This document shows, in pieces, positions 62,804-64,000 of a stretch of DNA of 64,000 bases. The position numbers and the translations under genes were made by a program. The notes under the pieces were generated by a model. That model searched no databases and had not been told where the DNA came from. It was given only the letters and a program-made list of their open reading frames with translations. How positions within the stretch are numbered: position 1 is the stretch's first letter; the number at the start of each line of letters is the position of its first letter. Where the stretch lies: the NCBI GenBank assembly GCA_043804925.1, contig JAZDIP010000069.1:322140-386139 (forward strand). The letters run 5' to 3'. The DNA comes from ChocPot-Mid sp043804925 (GTDB lineage Bacteria; Bacteroidota; Ignavibacteria; Kapaibacteriales; UBA2268).

Positions 62804-63910
62804 ATGGATAAAAAGAGAAGAAAAATACTGAATACTCTGCTGGGTGCATCTATTGGTGCGGCTTCTCTTCCATTTTTAGGAAAACTCAAAGCAGAAGAAA
62901 AAGATGATAAAAGCAACAAAATGTTTTTGCAGGATGATATTTTTTATAATCATTATGCCTTGAGTACCAATCCCAAACCGGTTTTACCAAAGGGATTGAA
63001 ACCCGGTTCGAAAATGGCTGTCATTGCTCCTGCCAGTCATGCAAGTATTTGGGAACTCCGCAATATGATGACTGCTATGAAACAACTTGGAATAGTGTTG
63101 GAGATTGGCGAAACAATTAAAAATTACAAAATTGATTACAGATACTTTTCCGCTCCCGACGATGTCCGGCTAAAAGAATTCATGAGCTATATTCAAAGAG
63201 ATGATATTGATGCTATTATGACCGTTCGGGGTGGTTATGGTGTAATGAGAATTCTTGACAAACTCGATTTTGATGTTATATGCCAAAATCCAAAAATCAT
63301 AATTGGATTCTCTGACATTACTGCTCTTTTGAATGCTGTTTACAAACGCTGTAATGTAATTACTTTCCACGGACCCGTTGGTGTATCTTCATTTAACACA
63401 TTTTCAACCAACAGTTTCAGGGAAATTCTCTTTAGTAACGGTGAGTTCCAACCGCTTGTTTACAAGGATAACAACATAAAAACAATATCCCCCGGTAAGG
63501 CAACGGGTAGATTGGTAGGAGGAAATTTAACAATGCTTGTCAGCACACTCGGAAGTCCTTATGAAGTTGAAACAGAAGATTCGATTCTATTTATCGAGGA
63601 AGTTTCCGAAGACCCATATAAATTAGACAGAATGTTAACGCAATTGGATATTAGTAATAAATTACAAAAATGTGCAGGCATAATGTTTGGCTCCTATCCT
63701 ACATTAGATAAAAAATATTATTTCTATCCTAATCTCTCCTATACAGCCAGAGAAGTAATCGAATCGAGAATGAAAAAACTAAATATTCCGGCTGTTATTG
63801 GAATTCCCGTAGGACATCTTGCATCTCAATGGACAATGCCCATTGGTGTTAAAGCAGAACTTGACGCTACAAAAGGTACACTAACAATTTTAGAACCCGC
63901 AGTATATTAA
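62804..63910 (+). CDS. LD-carboxypeptidase (S66 family) with Tat-like signal
   Basis: S66 enzymes remove the terminal D-Ala from murein tetrapeptides during peptidoglycan recycling, or cut microcin-like peptides. The 368-residue protein begins MDKKRRKILNTLLGASIGAA, a twin-arginine-like signal (RRKIL followed by a hydrophobic stretch), so it may be exported by TatC (37523). The family motifs are IAPASHAS, VRGGYGVMRIL, IIGFSDITALLNA with the nucleophile Ser170, FHGPVG, and SILFIEEVSEDPYKLDRML (catalytic Glu). GIPVGHLASQWTMPIG holds the catalytic His. It is a single gene after a rearranged region. Confidence 0.9.
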   Translation: MDKKRRKILNTLLGASIGAASLPFLGKLKAEEKDDKSNKMFLQDDIFYNHYALSTNPKPVLPKGLKPGSKMAVIAPASHASIWELRNMMTAMKQLGIVLEIGETIKNYKIDYRYFSAPDDVRLKEFMSYIQRDDIDAIMTVRGGYGVMRILDKLDFDVICQNPKIIIGFSDITALLNAVYKRCNVITFHGPVGVSSFNTFSTNSFREILFSNGEFQPLVYKDNNIKTISPGKATGRLVGGNLTMLVSTLGSPYEVETEDSILFIEEVSEDPYKLDRMLTQLDISNKLQKCAGIMFGSYPTLDKKYYFYPNLSYTAREVIESRMKKLNIPAVIGIPVGHLASQWTMPIGVKAELDATKGTLTILEPAVY

Positions 63911-63978
63911 AATTATTGTTTTCAAGATAGTTCCTTGACTTTTTTGACTAAAGTCCATTTTTTAACTTCTTATCTTTT

Positions 63979-63998
63979 CCACTATCTAAAGATAGTGG
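63979..63998. other. perfect hairpin at the right edge
   Basis: CCACTATC-TAAA-GATAGTGG is an 8-bp stem with a 4-base loop, cut off by the window end. No T-run is visible on either side, so its role (terminator or repeat end) is undecided. Confidence 0.5.
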
Positions 63999-64000
63999 CA

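Overview
The window is AT-rich, densely coded and typical of the Bacteroidota/FCB group. Evidence: six proteins with a type IX secretion (T9SS) C-terminal sorting domain, an adjacent SusC/SusD pair, an ileS - dksA-like - lspA gene order, and two TTTG-N20-TAnnTTTG promoters. I cannot place it lower; Bacteroidetes proper or an Ignavibacteria/Kapabacteria-like lineage are both possible.

Layout. 1-1773 (minus, cut by the window edge): a TIR domain fused to a fold-type II PLP enzyme. This is the most unusual gene here and a candidate immune effector. 1926-11360 (plus): a small lipoprotein and three T9SS cargo proteins (11-repeat BNR propeller, NHL/SMP-30 propeller, GH31 glucosidase). 11416-16897 (minus): thrS, a TPR protein, and an exported phosphodiesterase overlapping gmk. 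17203-21278: a Spy/CpxP-like lipoprotein, an M43 metalloprotease and an orphan T9SS protein, with a gene remnant showing that this stretch was rearranged. 21356-31239 (minus): nitroreductase, RluD-type synthase, an exported TPR-CHAT protein, lspA, a lysine-rich DksA-like protein and ileS. 31487-39923: M16 protease, NTF2-like lipoprotein, HExxH lipoprotein, tatC, der. 40103-44818: SusD and SusC. 45144-53229 (minus): SpoIIE-type phosphatase, dapA, ssrA (tmRNA, tag ANDNYALAA), a GT39-like membrane protein, GlmU-like transferase, FKBP isomerase, pyrG. 53307-56799: solute-binding-like lipoprotein, then feoA-feoB.

56915-62620 is the clearest accessory region. A PKD/T9SS protein is followed by about 2.7 kb packed with short dispersed repeats, into which an IS110-family element is inserted. 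Upstream of its transposase are two stem-loops carrying nearly the same loop sequence, matching the expected layout of an IS110 bridge RNA. The region ends in a second copy of the last 40 codons of the PKD/T9SS gene. An LD-carboxypeptidase with a Tat-like signal closes the window.

A recurring theme is short repeats entering functional sequence: in the feoB linker, at the N-terminus of the BNR protein, at the start of the GlmU-like gene, at the stop of the TPR-CHAT gene and next to ssrA. Both systems worth following up are the TIR-PLP gene at the left edge and the IS110/bridge RNA/repeat cluster at the right.
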